This document shows, piece after piece, positions 24,747-36,645 of a stretch of 64,000 nt of DNA; the first letter of the stretch is position 1; each line of letters opens with the position of its first letter. The notes under the pieces are model-generated. The model was not told the origin of the DNA, ran no database searches, and saw only the letters and a list, made by a program, of their open reading frames with translations. Both the position numbers and the translations under genes were made by a program. This DNA comes from Distichodus sexfasciatus. Its lineage: Eukaryota > Chordata > Actinopteri > Characiformes > Distichodontidae. The DNA lies in assembly GCA_032718565.1 (NCBI GenBank), contig JAVGVS010000007.1, positions 5,014,259-5,078,258 on the forward strand, given 5' to 3'.

Positions 24747-25910
24747 TTACCAGTGTGAGTGTGGCTAATGGCCAGCGTTTAGACGAGTGTGTGGATGCTG
24801 TGGTGGCTGGTGTCCAGTGTGTTGATTCGGGGGAATGGCTCTACTCTGGACCTGGAGCTCTTTGCACTCAGTGAGGGCCGGCTGGGGGTCTGATGCTGAC
24901 GGCAGCCAACAGCTCGACCCAGCGCTGCCGTTCCAATCACGCTCCAGCTTCCCAACACAATTCCATTAATTGTCAGGGTTGAGTGGCCAAATTTAAATGT
25001 CCGAATTGAAAAGCTCTCATAAAAGTCAATGTTGCTCTATCTTTCCAAACAGCGATTTGCTGCGTTTAGCTCCGAGTGGGATCGTTATGGCATTAGGTCC
25101 CAATCGTTTCATTTTGGCTCCATTCTGCTGAGAGCCCTCTGCAATATTTTTTTGTTGCTGCTAAAGTTAATCAAATGAGACATGGATGTGCCACCAATCA
25201 AATGCTTCTAAAACACAGGTGCCCTCTTCTACCACACAAATACACACACGTACGGAGGGAAAGGAGTGTTATTTTGGAGTGATAGGACAGGTCTGGCCGA
25301 GTGGATGGATTCGTGTGTTAATGCTCGAGTGCACTAGGGAGCTAATGAGGTGTAGCGTATCAGGCTAAGTGGCTAATGGGCTGTGAAGTCATTAGTGCAG
25401 TGCCTTTCTCGCTCTACGTCTCTCTCTATCCCCCTCCTCTCTTTCTTTCCCTCCTTATTTCCAGGATCTGTGTGGTCTTTCCTTCTTCCCTCCCTCTCAT
25501 TCTCATACCCCACTGTGCTCACAGATTCACACAGGTCCACCTCTTTCCCACTGTTTATTCTTATTTAATGATATATTTTAGTTAAGTGGTGAACCACACA
25601 AAGTCCTGTAGTTTATCCTGCAGTGAATGTAAGTCACTTACAATCTTTAACTCTTTTGAATGCTAAACTTAAGATTCATCCTAAGGTTTGATTATCACAT
25701 TTCTAGCTTTTATTAGGTTTTTGTAAATTCTGACCATAGAACCCAACACCTTTAAATATTCAGCTCTTGAACATGCAGCTGAAAAAGGCAGAAATTGTCT
25801 TGGGGCATGAAAATAAACAGATGCATCCTTGTGCATCAGAGCTGAATTCATTCACTGACATCTACAAACAGATATGTAAATATAATTCTTAGGTTGTTAA
25901 CATGGCCAAT
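24747..25910. other. Unique sequence with candidate conserved island
   Basis: The part at about 24930-25150 is free of simple repeats, carries CCATTAATTGTCAGGG, AAATTTAAATGTCCG and several retained CpGs, and resembles conserved enhancer sequence. After it, pyrimidine-rich unique sequence at about 25400-25520 creates the frames at 25376-25585. No gene supported. Confidence 0.35.
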
Positions 25911-26264
25911 TTAAACACAGTCTCCTTCTGAGGTTTTAGATGTTTTTATGTCGTCTGCATGTGTTTTTTGTGTTTTTGTGCCAGGCACTGTATGTGTGAC
26001 ATGGTTGTTCTCTTTCATTGTTAGACTGTAATACACTTGTTTCAACATTGTGCATGAAAGGCTGACATTCAGAGAAGCAGCAGATGAACTGGTGGCCCGT
26101 GAGGATTTCTCACTGTCCGTCTGAAGCTGGAAGCTCAAGTTCAGGTCAGATGCAGCACAGGTCATGATCACGTCCTTTACATTCAACTCACAGGTCCACA
26201 TGTCCCGCACCTGATACTGTATCTCCACTGCCATCACCCTACTTCTGAATTTCATGAAGTACAA
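25911..26264 (-). CDS. Unidentified open frame (weak candidate)
   Basis: A 117-codon frame of ordinary, non-repetitive composition. The N-terminal part (residues about 9-60) includes EIQYQVRDMWTCELNVKDV and a serine-rich SRATSSSAASLNVSLS patch. A possible acceptor (AAATTCAG) precedes it on the minus strand, at about 26240. I do not recognise a family. Frames of this length do occur by chance in 64 kb, so a chance frame or an old pseudogene fragment are both likely alternatives. Confidence 0.15.
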   Translation of the reverse strand: MYFMKFRSRVMAVEIQYQVRDMWTCELNVKDVIMTCAASDLNLSFQLQTDSEKSSRATSSSAASLNVSLSCTMLKQVYYSLTMKENNHVTHTVPGTKTQKTHADDIKTSKTSEGDCV

Positions 26265-26305
26265 ATGGACTCATTTCATGTTTGCTTTGAGTCCATATTT
26301 GATGA

Positions 26306-26308
<3 letters not shown>

Positions 26309-26337
<29 letters not shown>

Positions 26338-26374
26338 CATACATATATACATATACATGTGTACACACACACAC
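26309..26374 (+). repeat. (GT)n(AT)n(AC)n compound microsatellite
   Basis: TG repeat, then TA/CATA repeat, then ACAC repeat. It is nearly self-complementary, so it could extrude a hairpin. Confidence 0.9.
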
Positions 26375-28289
26375 AACGATTTGTAACTAAATGAATGTAC
26401 AAAATGTCTGTGTCTCTAAGACTATTTCCAAGAAATCTGGCGTGATTTCTGTTCCTGTGTCACAAGCGCCCCAATCTTAACCGCAGTGCATATAGAGTGT
26501 GGTTACACAGAGATGGAAGGAGACATGTGTGCGTGTGTTGAGTGTGAGTTTAAACAGAAGTGTTACTAAGAACTAATTGCGTATGTGTTGGTGAATGTGG
26601 CTGACTTTGAAGGTCACTAAACATCAGACTTTTGATTGATGTGAGCGACAAAAGACCTCAATCGATCTTTTCCAACTTCCATCTAACTTCTGTCTTTGGA
26701 CTCAGTGGGACTCATTTACCACTAGTTTCTTAAGTGTTTTCTGAAATTTGTTCTTACGAAAATTAAGAAATTAGTTTTTTTTTTAAATCCAGGTGAGTTC
26801 CATTGTTTTGATTAAATATTGAAAAAATCTCAATCTAGAATTAAACGCAGAATGTCATTTTGGCACATCTCAGCAATAAAGACACTGGTCTTCTTTGTAA
26901 GAGGAGTTAAACTTCAGACACTTTAAAAATTGATCTGGAAAGTGTGTTTGACCCATTTTACTGCTTAGCATCAGTGTAAGTGTGTGTCAGGGGAGCGTAC
27001 GTTGGGCATCACGGGTACGAAACGAGGCAGGACTGCCTCTGAAACCCCCCCCGGACCCCGACATCAGACAGCTCTCATTAAGCTATCGACATTTTAATAC
27101 TACATTCTGCTCTTAAGATCTTGGTCCCGCCCACCTCCTTGCTTTTAATGGACCCGATTTTACACAAGCCAGGGATTAACCCATCCCCTGCTCTCCCTCA
27201 CTCTCTCTGTGCACTTAACTCGCACCCTAGCCCAAGACCCAGACATGAAACGTCGTAGCAACAGCAGTCCTATTGATTTGAGATACAAGCCAAATCCAGT
27301 CTCTCTTGGGCTTGTTCATTAACTATTCCTCTTAAAAGCCATTATGCCCTCCACTTTTTTATCTTTCCAGGAAAGTTTTAGGAGCGTGTGTCACCTGAAT
27401 TTGGTCACGTGGAACCCAGAAACTTCTACAATGCTTGCACTGTCGATCTCTTATACGTAGTACCTGATGAAATCTGTGTGTCTTGTTTCATGAATCCATG
27501 ACTCATCAGCAGAGAGTGTGTTACGGCCCACAACACGTGAGGGACACACACAACTGAGGTGACATTCAAATTTCCGGACTGTTGCTCAATAACACGGGGC
27601 TCTTGATCAGAAAAGAACTTTTGATCATGGCCCCAATCATAACCTTTTTTTCTCCCCACACCTCTCTCTCTCTTTCTCTCTATCACTCCTTCTCTCTTTC
27701 TCTGACATATTTCCTCACGCCCTCACTTTCCTCTTGAGTACTCTTAGGGACGATTATCACCACTTTCATGTCACCCATCACACCCGTGATCTTTATCATT
27801 AATAAGCCATGCAATGTAGGGGGCTGAGCAGTTAAACATAGTAACTGCACTAATTTACAGGAAACTACTACATGCTTTTCTGCAACAGGTCAATGTAGTA
27901 CTAAAAACACACATTCCCCTAACAGCCATTTCCCACCACACCACATGAAAAGTTTATGTGGAGGTTGTTTGCAGGTCATCAACATAAATAGAAAAAGAAG
28001 CATAAACCATGGCATCACATAATGGCTGTAGTAAACAGGCAGCTGTCTTTTGAAAGAGATCTGCCTAATTACTTTGAAATGATATTTAAAATCTTCCACT
28101 TGTGTCTCCATCGCTTAAAAAACCCTTTCCACAAAGTCTGAAACGGCTTATATTCTCCAGGGAGATCTTTATGTAATTTGATCAATGCTCACATTTTAAT
28201 ATTTAGAATTTAATTGAAAAGATTAAAAGGTACCCCAAAGGATTACATGTTAATTTAAGGGCACAGCAGAGTGTGGACACTTCCCACAA
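26375..28289. other. Unique non-coding sequence
   Basis: No gene supported. A C-run of eight is at about 27045-27052. The frames at 27426-27686 and 27890-28111 (-) have no recognisable domain. Confidence 0.5.
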
Positions 28290-28995
28290 AAGGATTAGCT
28301 AAACTAATTAGCCGGAATGTGCATCATCGCAAAGCAGAGGAATCTATTAAAGAAGAAAGGATAAAAAAAATTAAATAAATTTTATTTTTTTCTCCTGCAA
28401 CTTAAAAATGTGTTTCTCATCTTGGTGATTTGGACAGTTTGACAAGATAAATGTAAAGTAAGGAATCACAGAGATTAAATGGTTATTGGGAATTCATCCA
28501 AACAGGCTGGTTGCTATATGTGCTTAAACGAGAATCTACATTTGTGAGAGAGGAGAAGATTTCTGTAGGAACAAAGATCTCAGCCCATAACCTCTACCAG
28601 CCCCGGACTATCTACAGCATGGATTTGACAGAAGGGAATGGCCTGACGGCAAAGTCACCCAAGAGTCTACAATGAATCACCTTTACCTTCATCCTGACCC
28701 CTGCTAGCGGTAATCATGGGGTCAATTTATACACACAAAAAATGGGAAATCATTCGGTAAATGGTCAAGTCGGTCCATATCTTTCGGCATTAAAGATAGA
28801 CGTTTAGTGCTTGAAAGGGCACTCTGGCAAGAACTGCAGGCAAGCTCTGCCACAGACGAGCACATTTGAATATCTGACAGACGATGAAAGTGAAGCCATT
28901 AAAACGTCCGTGGCGCGTTTCAGGAATGAAATGGGGGAGATAAAAAAGAAATTCCCTGGGGTAATCAATATGAGTGTGAATTAGCTTGGGCTCCA
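28290..28995. promoter_or_regulatory. Candidate conserved noncoding block
   Basis: Repeat-free across about 700 bp, except a short A/T-rich run at 28370-28390. It contains TTAGCTAAACTAATTAGCCGG at about 28294-28314 and TAATCATGGGGTCAATTTA near 28710. Past 28760 it is less AT-rich with preserved CpGs (GTCCGTGGCGCG) and a AAGTGAAGCCATTAAAACG word. No open frame crosses it on either strand. Regulatory function is inferred from texture alone. Confidence 0.3.
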
Positions 28996-29499
28996 GGAGA
29001 AGACCCCCTTTAACGCGTTCACTCCAAGTTCACATGCAGAAACTGGGTTCATGTCTTCATCCACTGTATGAGCATATGGGAGCTAAATGTGTGTCATGTA
29101 CACTTCTGCACTGTGCAGTTCTGCTGCACTTTGACATCCAAAAAGTATATCTTAGCAGAGTAATAGTTGCTTGGGGATGAAACGCCTGCACTGTTTAACT
29201 AGACCTCAATAATTCAGCATAACTGCAAATATGCAAAATCACAGTTACTGTGTCATGCTTTTGAGCACAGATCTAACAGATTTACAAGAAGAGAGTAGCA
29301 TCCCAAACCACACACACACACTACTGTACTACGTATAGTTAGTCAAGATGTGGTGCCGTAGCGTGTTAATGCTTGCTTTTAGCATCCGCTTGATTAAAAA
29401 TGAAACTGCCTGACTGAATGAAATGACAATTAACTAACACAATTACAACAGTTGCAGTTGCTGCATCAATTAAACATGACACTTGAAACAATTTAAGTC
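28996..29499. other. Unique non-coding sequence
   Basis: No feature supported. A short CA run lies at about 29310-29320. Confidence 0.45.
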
Positions 29500-29667
29500 A
29501 GTGATTATTTGTCATTGTGAACACACCACAACACAGCACCATAGTGCACCATAATGAAACAGTACCTTGCTCATGAGTACATCATTGATACCTTTACCTT
29601 TCCGGGACTTGAACCACAACATTCCAATCATGGGGCCAAATCCCAAACTGCTATGCTACCAACTGCC
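29500..29667 (-). mobile_element. tRNA-headed SINE, family A, copy 3 (internally deleted)
   Basis: The minus-strand 5' end CCAACTGCC complement is at 29659-29667 and the degenerate B-box complement GACTTGAACC is at about 29606-29615. The 3' body (CATTGTGAACACACCACAACACAGC) is present, but the middle with the GGGTCAAAT and CCCTGGG words is missing, so the copy is about 80 bp shorter than the one at 21143. Confidence 0.75.
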
Positions 29668-31409
29668 CCCATTGTCCTGAATTGTCAAAATTGTCCTGTA
29701 AGCACTGAGCTAAACATAAAGTATCAGATTCACCATCCTTTTTGTACAGCCCTGAGGTTCAACATCTGTCAAGCTGTGTGATTTCACTCTGAAAATCATT
29801 TTGTTGCATGAACAGGACAGGGTCAGTCGAGCTTGGAATATCTGCCTAGGGGGTACTGAAATAACTCAGGTGGAGAGAGACAGAGAGAGAGAGGGAGAGA
29901 AAAATTGTTCATAGAAAGGTGCTAACAATTGTCAGTAATTAAAGGACATTGCTGTTTGATGCATAAATCCTACCTCCTTAAGGTGAAATGATTCTTTTCT
30001 GTAGTTGTCTTTTGTTCTGTTTGGCGATTTTGCATCTTCAAACATTGTTCACTCCCTAAATGGGTCTACAAAGTTTCTCCAAATGATAACAGGAAAAAAG
30101 GAAAAGAAGGAAATAAGAGAAAAATGAAAAATTAAGAGTGGATCATGGGCCGTTGGGACGTGCCCTGCTCTAGGTTCAGGCATGTAGGTGAGACCAAGGG
30201 TTCTGCACTTCTCTGCTTTATTTAAGCAGTAATTCTGAGGACACATGGCTCTTTAGAGAGCCACTCATCTCCCCTGATCTTATCACCCCTCCTTCATTAT
30301 CTCACTGTCAAGGTCAAAATGAAGATAGTGCAAGATGTGAGCTCCTTCGCAAGCTTTTAAAAGCTCCAAATGAAGAATTGCTGGCTTTTGCTCACATTCT
30401 GGACTTTAATAATGCTGCAATAGATGCTTACAGGTTGTGTTAGTGCTTAAATTTTCTGCAAACAAAACATACACCATCACATACCCTAGATGCCTGATAG
30501 ATGCTTGTTAAAACAGTCAGGAATATAAAACACAGTTTATGCTTGTGTGCTTAGCTGGTTTAAGCAGCACATCCAGCAAAAAAAAGTGAAATGAGCAATT
30601 TTGGAGAAGGTGTATTTGGCTGAAATTTGTAAAATCCATAATCAAATGTGGCCTCCTAACAATTCCCTGCCTCACAAATTCTCTCTTGCATCTGCACAAC
30701 ATTTGATAATGTTGGATGAGCAGACAGGTGCAGAATGCCTGCTGGAGCATCATCCAGATGGATTTGTACAATGGTGCTGGGTGTTTTGGCTCCACGTTCT
30801 CTCTGTAAAGGGCTTTTGAGATTTATTTGTTCCATTGAAAATTACATATAAATTTTAAGTATCCATCATCAGCTCTGATCTTGGGGACCAGACATGGAGA
30901 ACGAGGTTCAGTCATGTTTTGTCATGTTTGTTATGAGTGAGTGTTGCTCTAGAGAGGGAGCTTTGGGTCTGATTTCATCTAGGCCCTTGGTCATTCAGCA
31001 ATGGCAGAATACTGAAAACAGGGAAGAGGGAAGTCTCTGCGCTGTGCTAAGCTCTTGTTAGTGTGAGCGGCTGCAGAGGAATGGCTTGCCTCGATAAGAT
31101 TTCATTTCAGGCAGTTGCACACACAGAGATTTAAGGCTCACTGCCAGTGTTGCTGTATTGTTAGACCTTACTCAGAGAAAGAGAGAGGGAGAAGAGATGG
31201 TGGAAATGGTAACAGATGAGCCTTTAAAAATAACGGATGAAGTGGTGTGTACAGAACGGAGGGCCGCTCCCCTGTGCACAGTAAAGACCTTGGTGAGAAC
31301 GTGAGACACCACTAACATTGATGAATCTCACAGTGCCAGACTCTGCAGCCATGTCACACACAGACACACACACAAGCATGCATACACAACAGGGATACAA
31401 GCTTGTGCA
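29668..31409. other. Unique non-coding sequence
   Basis: GA-rich patches at about 29873-29900. The opposing frames at 30517-30819 have no known domains. No gene supported. Confidence 0.5.
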
Positions 31410-31417
31410 TTTGTCTG

Positions 31418-31873
31418 CAGTGTTGGAGAAACAATAACTTTTTAAGCTACAAGCTACTTATGACTAAAAGTAGCTATGCCAAGCTACTGTTTTAGTATGG
31501 TAGTTAGCTACACTATAAGCTACAGAAAAATAATTGCTAACTACATCAAAGCAATTTCTTCTCTAAGGAGTCTTACTTCCATCTTTGCCGATATGGACCC
31601 TTCCGACTTCATCTTGCAACTGCCAAGAGCACACTATGTGAGCATGGCAGCCTATCAGATGCCATTTCTGTCAGTTCATCCCTTGGAAGTTGAAAATAGC
31701 CATCTTTGTAAAAAGAGAAAACTAATTGTTTTGTAATGATGTATATTTGAAAAAAATATATAGTTACTTCTTGAAGCTACAGTGTTTTAAAAGTTGCTTT
31801 GCTACTGACAAGATACTAAAAAAATGTTAAGATAGTAGCAGTGCTAACTTTAGTTAGCTACTCCTCAACACTC
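31418..31873. mobile_element. Non-autonomous hAT-like DNA transposon
   Basis: The left end starts CAGTGTTGGAGAAAC. The complement of the right end reads GAGTGTTGAGGAGTAGC, so the termini share AGTGTTG. The 8 bases outside (TTTGTCTG left, TCTGTGTG right) agree at 6 of 8, consistent with a worn 8-bp hAT target duplication. The subterminal parts are rich in TAGCTAC and AAGCTAC words in both orientations. The 86-codon internal frame has no transposase signature. Confidence 0.65.
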
Positions 31874-32956
31874 TCTGTGTGTAAGAGTCTAGAACATTGA
31901 CTATTTCGAGGCACACTGATAGCAATAGTAAAGTTATTAGCACATGTTTATTATATAAATTAATTAAGTGTTTATTCTTTTTCTCATGGGTTGTTGTAGT
32001 AATAGTAATAGCTGTAGCAGTAATGTCTGTAAGGACATAGTTCTTTCATCAGTTTAAATAAAATTGCAGTTAAAATAAACATTAAGTGGCAATCTTTGAA
32101 AGATGCATTTGAACAGAAGTAAACATTAGATTTGCCAGTGCAGTGTTTTTTATTTAAGAAAAAAGGATGAAAAAGCATCTGTGTAATTTACTGTCCTCCC
32201 TGTAGGATGCCTCATGCTCGCTGTCTGCCTATAAATCTCCTTTAGAGCCGTGAGATGCTCCACTCCCCTACAGTTATAAATAGAGATCTAATTTCATTTA
32301 CCTAAGTGGAGGAAAATGGATGCTATTCCACTCTGTAATTGCCATAGATGCATGATAACAGTAGCAGAGAAAATATAGGTCACTTCTAAAGCAATGGCAC
32401 ATTACATTTTATCTGTTTGCTGGGAGAAATTAGCTCTTAAGAGGCCAATAAACATGTTAGTGATGCTTGGAAAGAGATACGTGTGTCAGAGCCTGGGCGT
32501 TTCTATCAGAATGAAGTGTTTGGCGGCATGAATGGGGATTGTGGGTGTGTTGTTCGCCCCGTGGGGTACACATGCAGATTAAAACCATTACAGCATGGAA
32601 ATCATTATATTACAGCATGTTTAGTGTAAAACCCCAAGGTCAGTTAAACAAAGCACAAGGGTTTACATGGAGATTCTTGGAGATAATTTCTAAATTCTTG
32701 GTCTCAATTGGTCTCAGTCCATAAGACCTCAGCTGACAGGCTAATGGGTTGGAACTACTTTTACCTTTAGAACTGCCTTTTACTTTTTGTGGCTTTGATT
32801 CAACTAGGTGTTTAATACTTCTCAGTTTTTGCATAATGTACTGTACAGGTACCATATACAACAAATGTCCCTTTTATAGTTGGCACCATTTGAAGTCAGA
32901 TCATAATGTTGAACATTTTCAGGAATTAAATGCACTGGCATTGGCATTTAACTTGC
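31874..32956. other. Unique non-coding sequence
   Basis: A TAG/TAA-rich patch at about 31997-32015. Frames at 32539-32864 overlap on both strands and have no domains. Confidence 0.45.
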
Positions 32957-33080
32957 TTGGGGCAGCTGCCCACTGCTCCTTCAAAGATGGGTCAAATGCA
33001 GAGGTCACATTTCATTGTGTTGCACTGTGTGCTGTGCTGTGGTGCTTTCAGGATGTCAAACAATCACTAACTTAATTTAT
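32957..33080 (+). mobile_element. SINE family A, copy 4 (5'-truncated)
   Basis: Only the 3' body remains: GGCAGCTGCCCACTGCTCC, GATGGGTCAAATGCAGAGGTC, TTTCATTGTGTTGCACTGTG and TGTGCTGTGGTGC, then AACAATCACTAACTT. No tRNA head precedes it. Confidence 0.75.
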
Positions 33081-33624
33081 ATGGTGATCCATTCATATTA
33101 AGATGCTCAAATATGCCAAAAAATTATATCCCATACATTATTGCACCACCATCAGCAGATTGAATTGATGATGCAAGGATTGCAAATCAATGTTTTCACA
33201 TTGTTTACTCCAAATTCTGGCATATAATCCAAATGCTGACAATGAACAATCTTCCATTGTTCCATTTTGGTGAGCCTCGGTTTCTTGTTCATCACTGATA
33301 GCAGTCACTTTCTACTGCTAGTCAATCAACTTTAGTTTTAAAACATGCTGCACAGAGATGCTCCCCTTTATATTATGGTAGTAATGACTGGTGGCCTAAG
33401 TTGCAGGGTCCTTGTCTGTGCACCACTAGAGATTCAAGAGATTCAAGATTCAAGAGAGGTTTATTGTCAATACACAATATACACAGTACACAGTGCATTG
33501 AAACGCCATTTCACACAGGCAGGTCCCCCATGGTGCATATACATATAAGAATTTTAATATCTAAATATATCTAAATAAAATTTTAATATAAAATAAAACA
33601 AAAATAAGGGAGTGTAAATTGAAA

Positions 33625-33629
<5 letters not shown>

Positions 33630-33708
<79 letters not shown>

Positions 33709-33728
33709 TATACATATATATATATATA
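33630..33728 (+). repeat. (AT)n microsatellite
   Basis: Nearly 100 bp of alternating AT with few interruptions, ending in ACATATATATAC units. It is self-complementary and hairpin-prone, and lies inside the L2 3' tail. Confidence 0.95.
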
Positions 33729-34029
33729 GTTTTTTTGTTGTTTTTTTTTTAAAGAAGTAACTAAATTGCAAAAGACAGTACAAAGTGACAAAGTGATAAA
33801 GTGACGCGTGCATTGTGCATGATATTTTGTGCGAATGGTCTGTTTAATAGGGTCCACATTATTCCTTGGGATATAGTTGACAGGACAAGACAAGTGCAAA
33901 TTACACATGCAAATTGACATTATATAAACATATTACCGGAAGGTGTTGTGCAAATACATGCAGTTATATAAGTAGTGCAATCATCCATGCCAGCTACTTT
34001 TGTATTGTGTTGATTGTGTGTTTGTGTAT

Positions 34030-36262
34030 GCATCAGTTAAGAGCCCTTTGTTGTTGACAGTGAGTTGAGGCCTCTAACTGCCTGTGGGATGAAGCTCCTG
34101 CAGTGCTTGGCTGATACAGTTCTGATGCTGCAGAACCGTCTACCAGATGGCAGGAGGGAGAACAGAGCATGTGAGGGATGGGAAATGTCCTTTACGATGC
34201 TGTCAGCTCAACGGGTGATGTGCTTCTCATAGAGCTGGGAGATGGGAGGGAGAGGGACCCTGATGATGCCCTCTGCTGTCTTCACTATCTGCTGCAGGGC
34301 CTTCTGCTCAGCGATGGTGCAGTTTCCATACCAGACAGTGATGTAGCAGCAGAGTACACTCTCAATGGTCCCCCTGTAGAATGATGTAAGGATGGGAGGA
34401 GTGAGGCTGGTCTTCTTCAGCTTTCATAGGAAGTGGAGACATTGCTGGGCTTTCTTGGTGATGGAGGTGATGTTGGCATTCCAGGAAAGGTTGTCTGTCA
34501 TATGCACACCCAGGAACTTCACACTGCTGACAATCTCAACCGTGGAGCACTCGATGTGCAGTGCTGTGTGAACAGCTGGCTTCTTCCTGAAGTTAACAAC
34601 CATCTCTTTAGTCTTGTTGACATTAAGAGTCAGGTTGTTGTTCTGACACCACTCCACCAATTTCTTCACCTCCTCTCTGTACGCAGACTCATCGTTGTTC
34701 GTGATGAGACCCACCACTGTTGTGTCATCTGCAAATTTAATGATGTGGTTCGACCTGTACTGTGCAGCACAATCGTGTCAACTGAGTGAACAGCAGTGGG
34801 CTGAGCACATATCCCTGTAGGACACCTGTGCTCAGTCTGAGGACCTTGGAAATGTTGTCTCCTATGGAGACAAACTGGTGTCTGTCTGTCAGGAAGTCCA
34901 AGATCCAGTTGCAGAGGGGGCCGTTGAGACCCAGTTGTTCCAACTTCCTTACTAACTTCTGGGGAATGACAGTGTTGAATGCTGAACTGAAGTCGATGAA
35001 CAGCATTCTGACATAAGTGTCCTTTTTGTCGAGATGGGATAAGGTCAGGTGAAGGACAGACGAATCTGTGGTGCATTTTGAACAGTAAGCAAACTGTAAC
35101 TGGTCCAGGTTCTGAGGTAGTTGTGTTTTCATGTGCCTCAGTACCAGCCTCTCGAAGCACTTCATAATGATGGAAATGAGAGCTACAGGCTGGTAATCAT
35201 TGAGGCAAGACACTGTCGACTTCTTTGGCACAGGGATGATTTTGGTGGTTTTGAAGCAGGTAGGCACCGCAGCTAGACTTAGAGTTGAAGATGTCTGTGA
35301 AGATGTCTGCGAGCTGATCAGCACACTCCTGTAGCACTCATCTAGGTATGTTGTCAAGTCCTGCTGCTTTCCACGGGTTCACTCTGCGAAAAGTCATTCT
35401 AACCTCAGCTGCAGAAAGACAGAGCACCTGGTCTTCACATGATGGGGACATCTTCTTTAACGGGTCCTTGATATCTGCCTCAAAACATACAAAGAAGTTG
35501 TTCAGCTCATTCTGCAAGGAGGGCTCACTGCTGCAGGCCTGACGTGTTGGCTTGTAGCTGTGATGGTCTGAATGCCTTGCCACATGCGCCGTGTGTCATT
35601 TGAGGTTGTGAAGTGACTGTTTATTTCCTGTGCATAACCTCGCTTTGCCTTCTTGATGGCCTGTGACAGGCTGGCTCTGGCTGTAGAATATGCCTTTCTG
35701 TCTTTGGCCTTGAAGGCATTGTCTCTGATTTTCACAACGTTGTGTAGCTCTGCAGAAAACCAGGGCTTATGATTTGGCCGGATGATGGTGGTCTTAAGAA
35801 CAGTGACATCCTCAATGCACTTACTGATGTAGCAGGTCACAGAGTCTGTGTATTCCTCCAAGTCCGCAAAGTTGTCATATGTGGCTGCTTCTCTAAACAT
35901 CTCCCAGTCTGTGCAGTCAAAACAGTCCTGAAGGGCAGACATGGCTCCCTGGGGCCACATTCCCACCTCTCTGATGGCTGGTGTGAACTGCTTGTTGATG
36001 GATCTATAGACTGGGGTGAGAATTATGGAGATGTGATCTGATTGTCCAAGGTGGGGGAGGGGCGCAGCCTTGTTTGCACACTGGATGTTTGTTTAAACAA
36101 GGTCATTTAAACATGTTATCCCCTTGTGTTGCAAAGTCAATGTTCTGGTGAAATTTGGGTAGAACTGACTTAAGTGATGCATTATTAAAGTCCCTTGCAA
36201 TGATGAAGAAGCCATCAAGGTGGACTGTCTGCAGATTGCTGATGATCTTGTAGAGTTCACTA
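34030..36262 (-). pseudogene. Broken L2/Rex1-type endonuclease-reverse transcriptase ORF
   Basis: The protein would nick target DNA and reverse-transcribe the element's RNA at the nick. In minus-strand order I see the endonuclease end (DFNNASL near 36190; GQSDHISI near 36030), a linker frame (35502-35966), and reverse transcriptase (34737-35583 in two frames) with [31 protein letters not shown] and [12 protein letters not shown]. The FADD catalytic box is intact but in another frame (about 34730-34745), followed by NVNKTKEMVV and KFLGV. The C-terminal part (WYGN, KALQ) reaches about 34040. At least two frame breaks and stops make it inactive. LQGY replaces the usual LQGC. Confidence 0.9.
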
Positions 36263-36420
36263 GGTCATGGGTTCAAATCTAACAATGTCCTATCACCACT
36301 GGCCTCCTGAGACAGACTCTTAAACTCTAGCTGCTCCAGGCAGGCTGTCCCTGTGGTTAGGAAATTGGATTGAATTGAATAAAATGTAAGTCAACCCAGC
36401 CAGGTCAAACATCTCTGAAA
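36263..36420 (+). mobile_element. SINE-like segment, worn
   Basis: CATGGGTTCAAATCTAAC at about 36267-36285 matches a B box (GGTTCAAATC). The body has AGACTCTTAAACTCTAGCTGCTCC and ends with AATAAAATGTAAGTC. It abuts the 5' end of L2 copy 1. The same type of tail appears near 44330-44430. Confidence 0.55.
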
Positions 36421-36474
36421 ACATAGTAATGTAAGTGCATTTGTATGTGTCAGGTTTGAGTGTTTCATGACCTC

Positions 36475-36645
36475 CTAATCGCCTTCGAATTTCATCTGTT
36501 GGGCATACAAAGAACCTCAGCTGGTACTCTTGACCATGTCTTCATTGTAAGATGCATTGAGTTCATGTAGTATGATTGGCTGATCGTCTTAAATAAGCAG
36601 TTGAATGGATGTACCTAATAAAGTGGTTTTTGAATGCACAAACAA
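36475..36645 (+). repeat. Fish interspersed repeat of unassigned family
   Basis: The words CTTGACCATGTCTTC, ATGCATTGAGTTCATG, ATGATTGGCTGATCG and CCTAATAAAGTGG in this order are a combination I know from a common fish dispersed repeat. I cannot name its class with confidence. No coding part remains. Confidence 0.5.

Larger units (their letters stand above)
33431..36262 (-). mobile_element. L2/Rex1-group non-LTR retrotransposon, copy 1 (5'-truncated)
   Basis: Read on the minus strand, this holds the C-terminal endonuclease region, a linker, reverse transcriptase and a 3' untranslated tail ending in short tandem GATTCAAGA-type units (33431-33455), the usual end of L2-type fish LINEs. A long (AT)n microsatellite (33630-33728) sits in the tail. 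The upstream endonuclease half is missing, so the insertion was 5'-truncated. It is flanked at 36263 by a SINE-like segment. Confidence 0.9.

Noticed and set aside
33583..33920. Y/I-rich minus-strand frames
   Set aside because: Reading of the (AT)n microsatellite in the L2 tail.
34433..35016. Plus-strand frames opposite L2 copy 1
   Set aside because: They are antisense shadows of the minus-strand reverse transcriptase.
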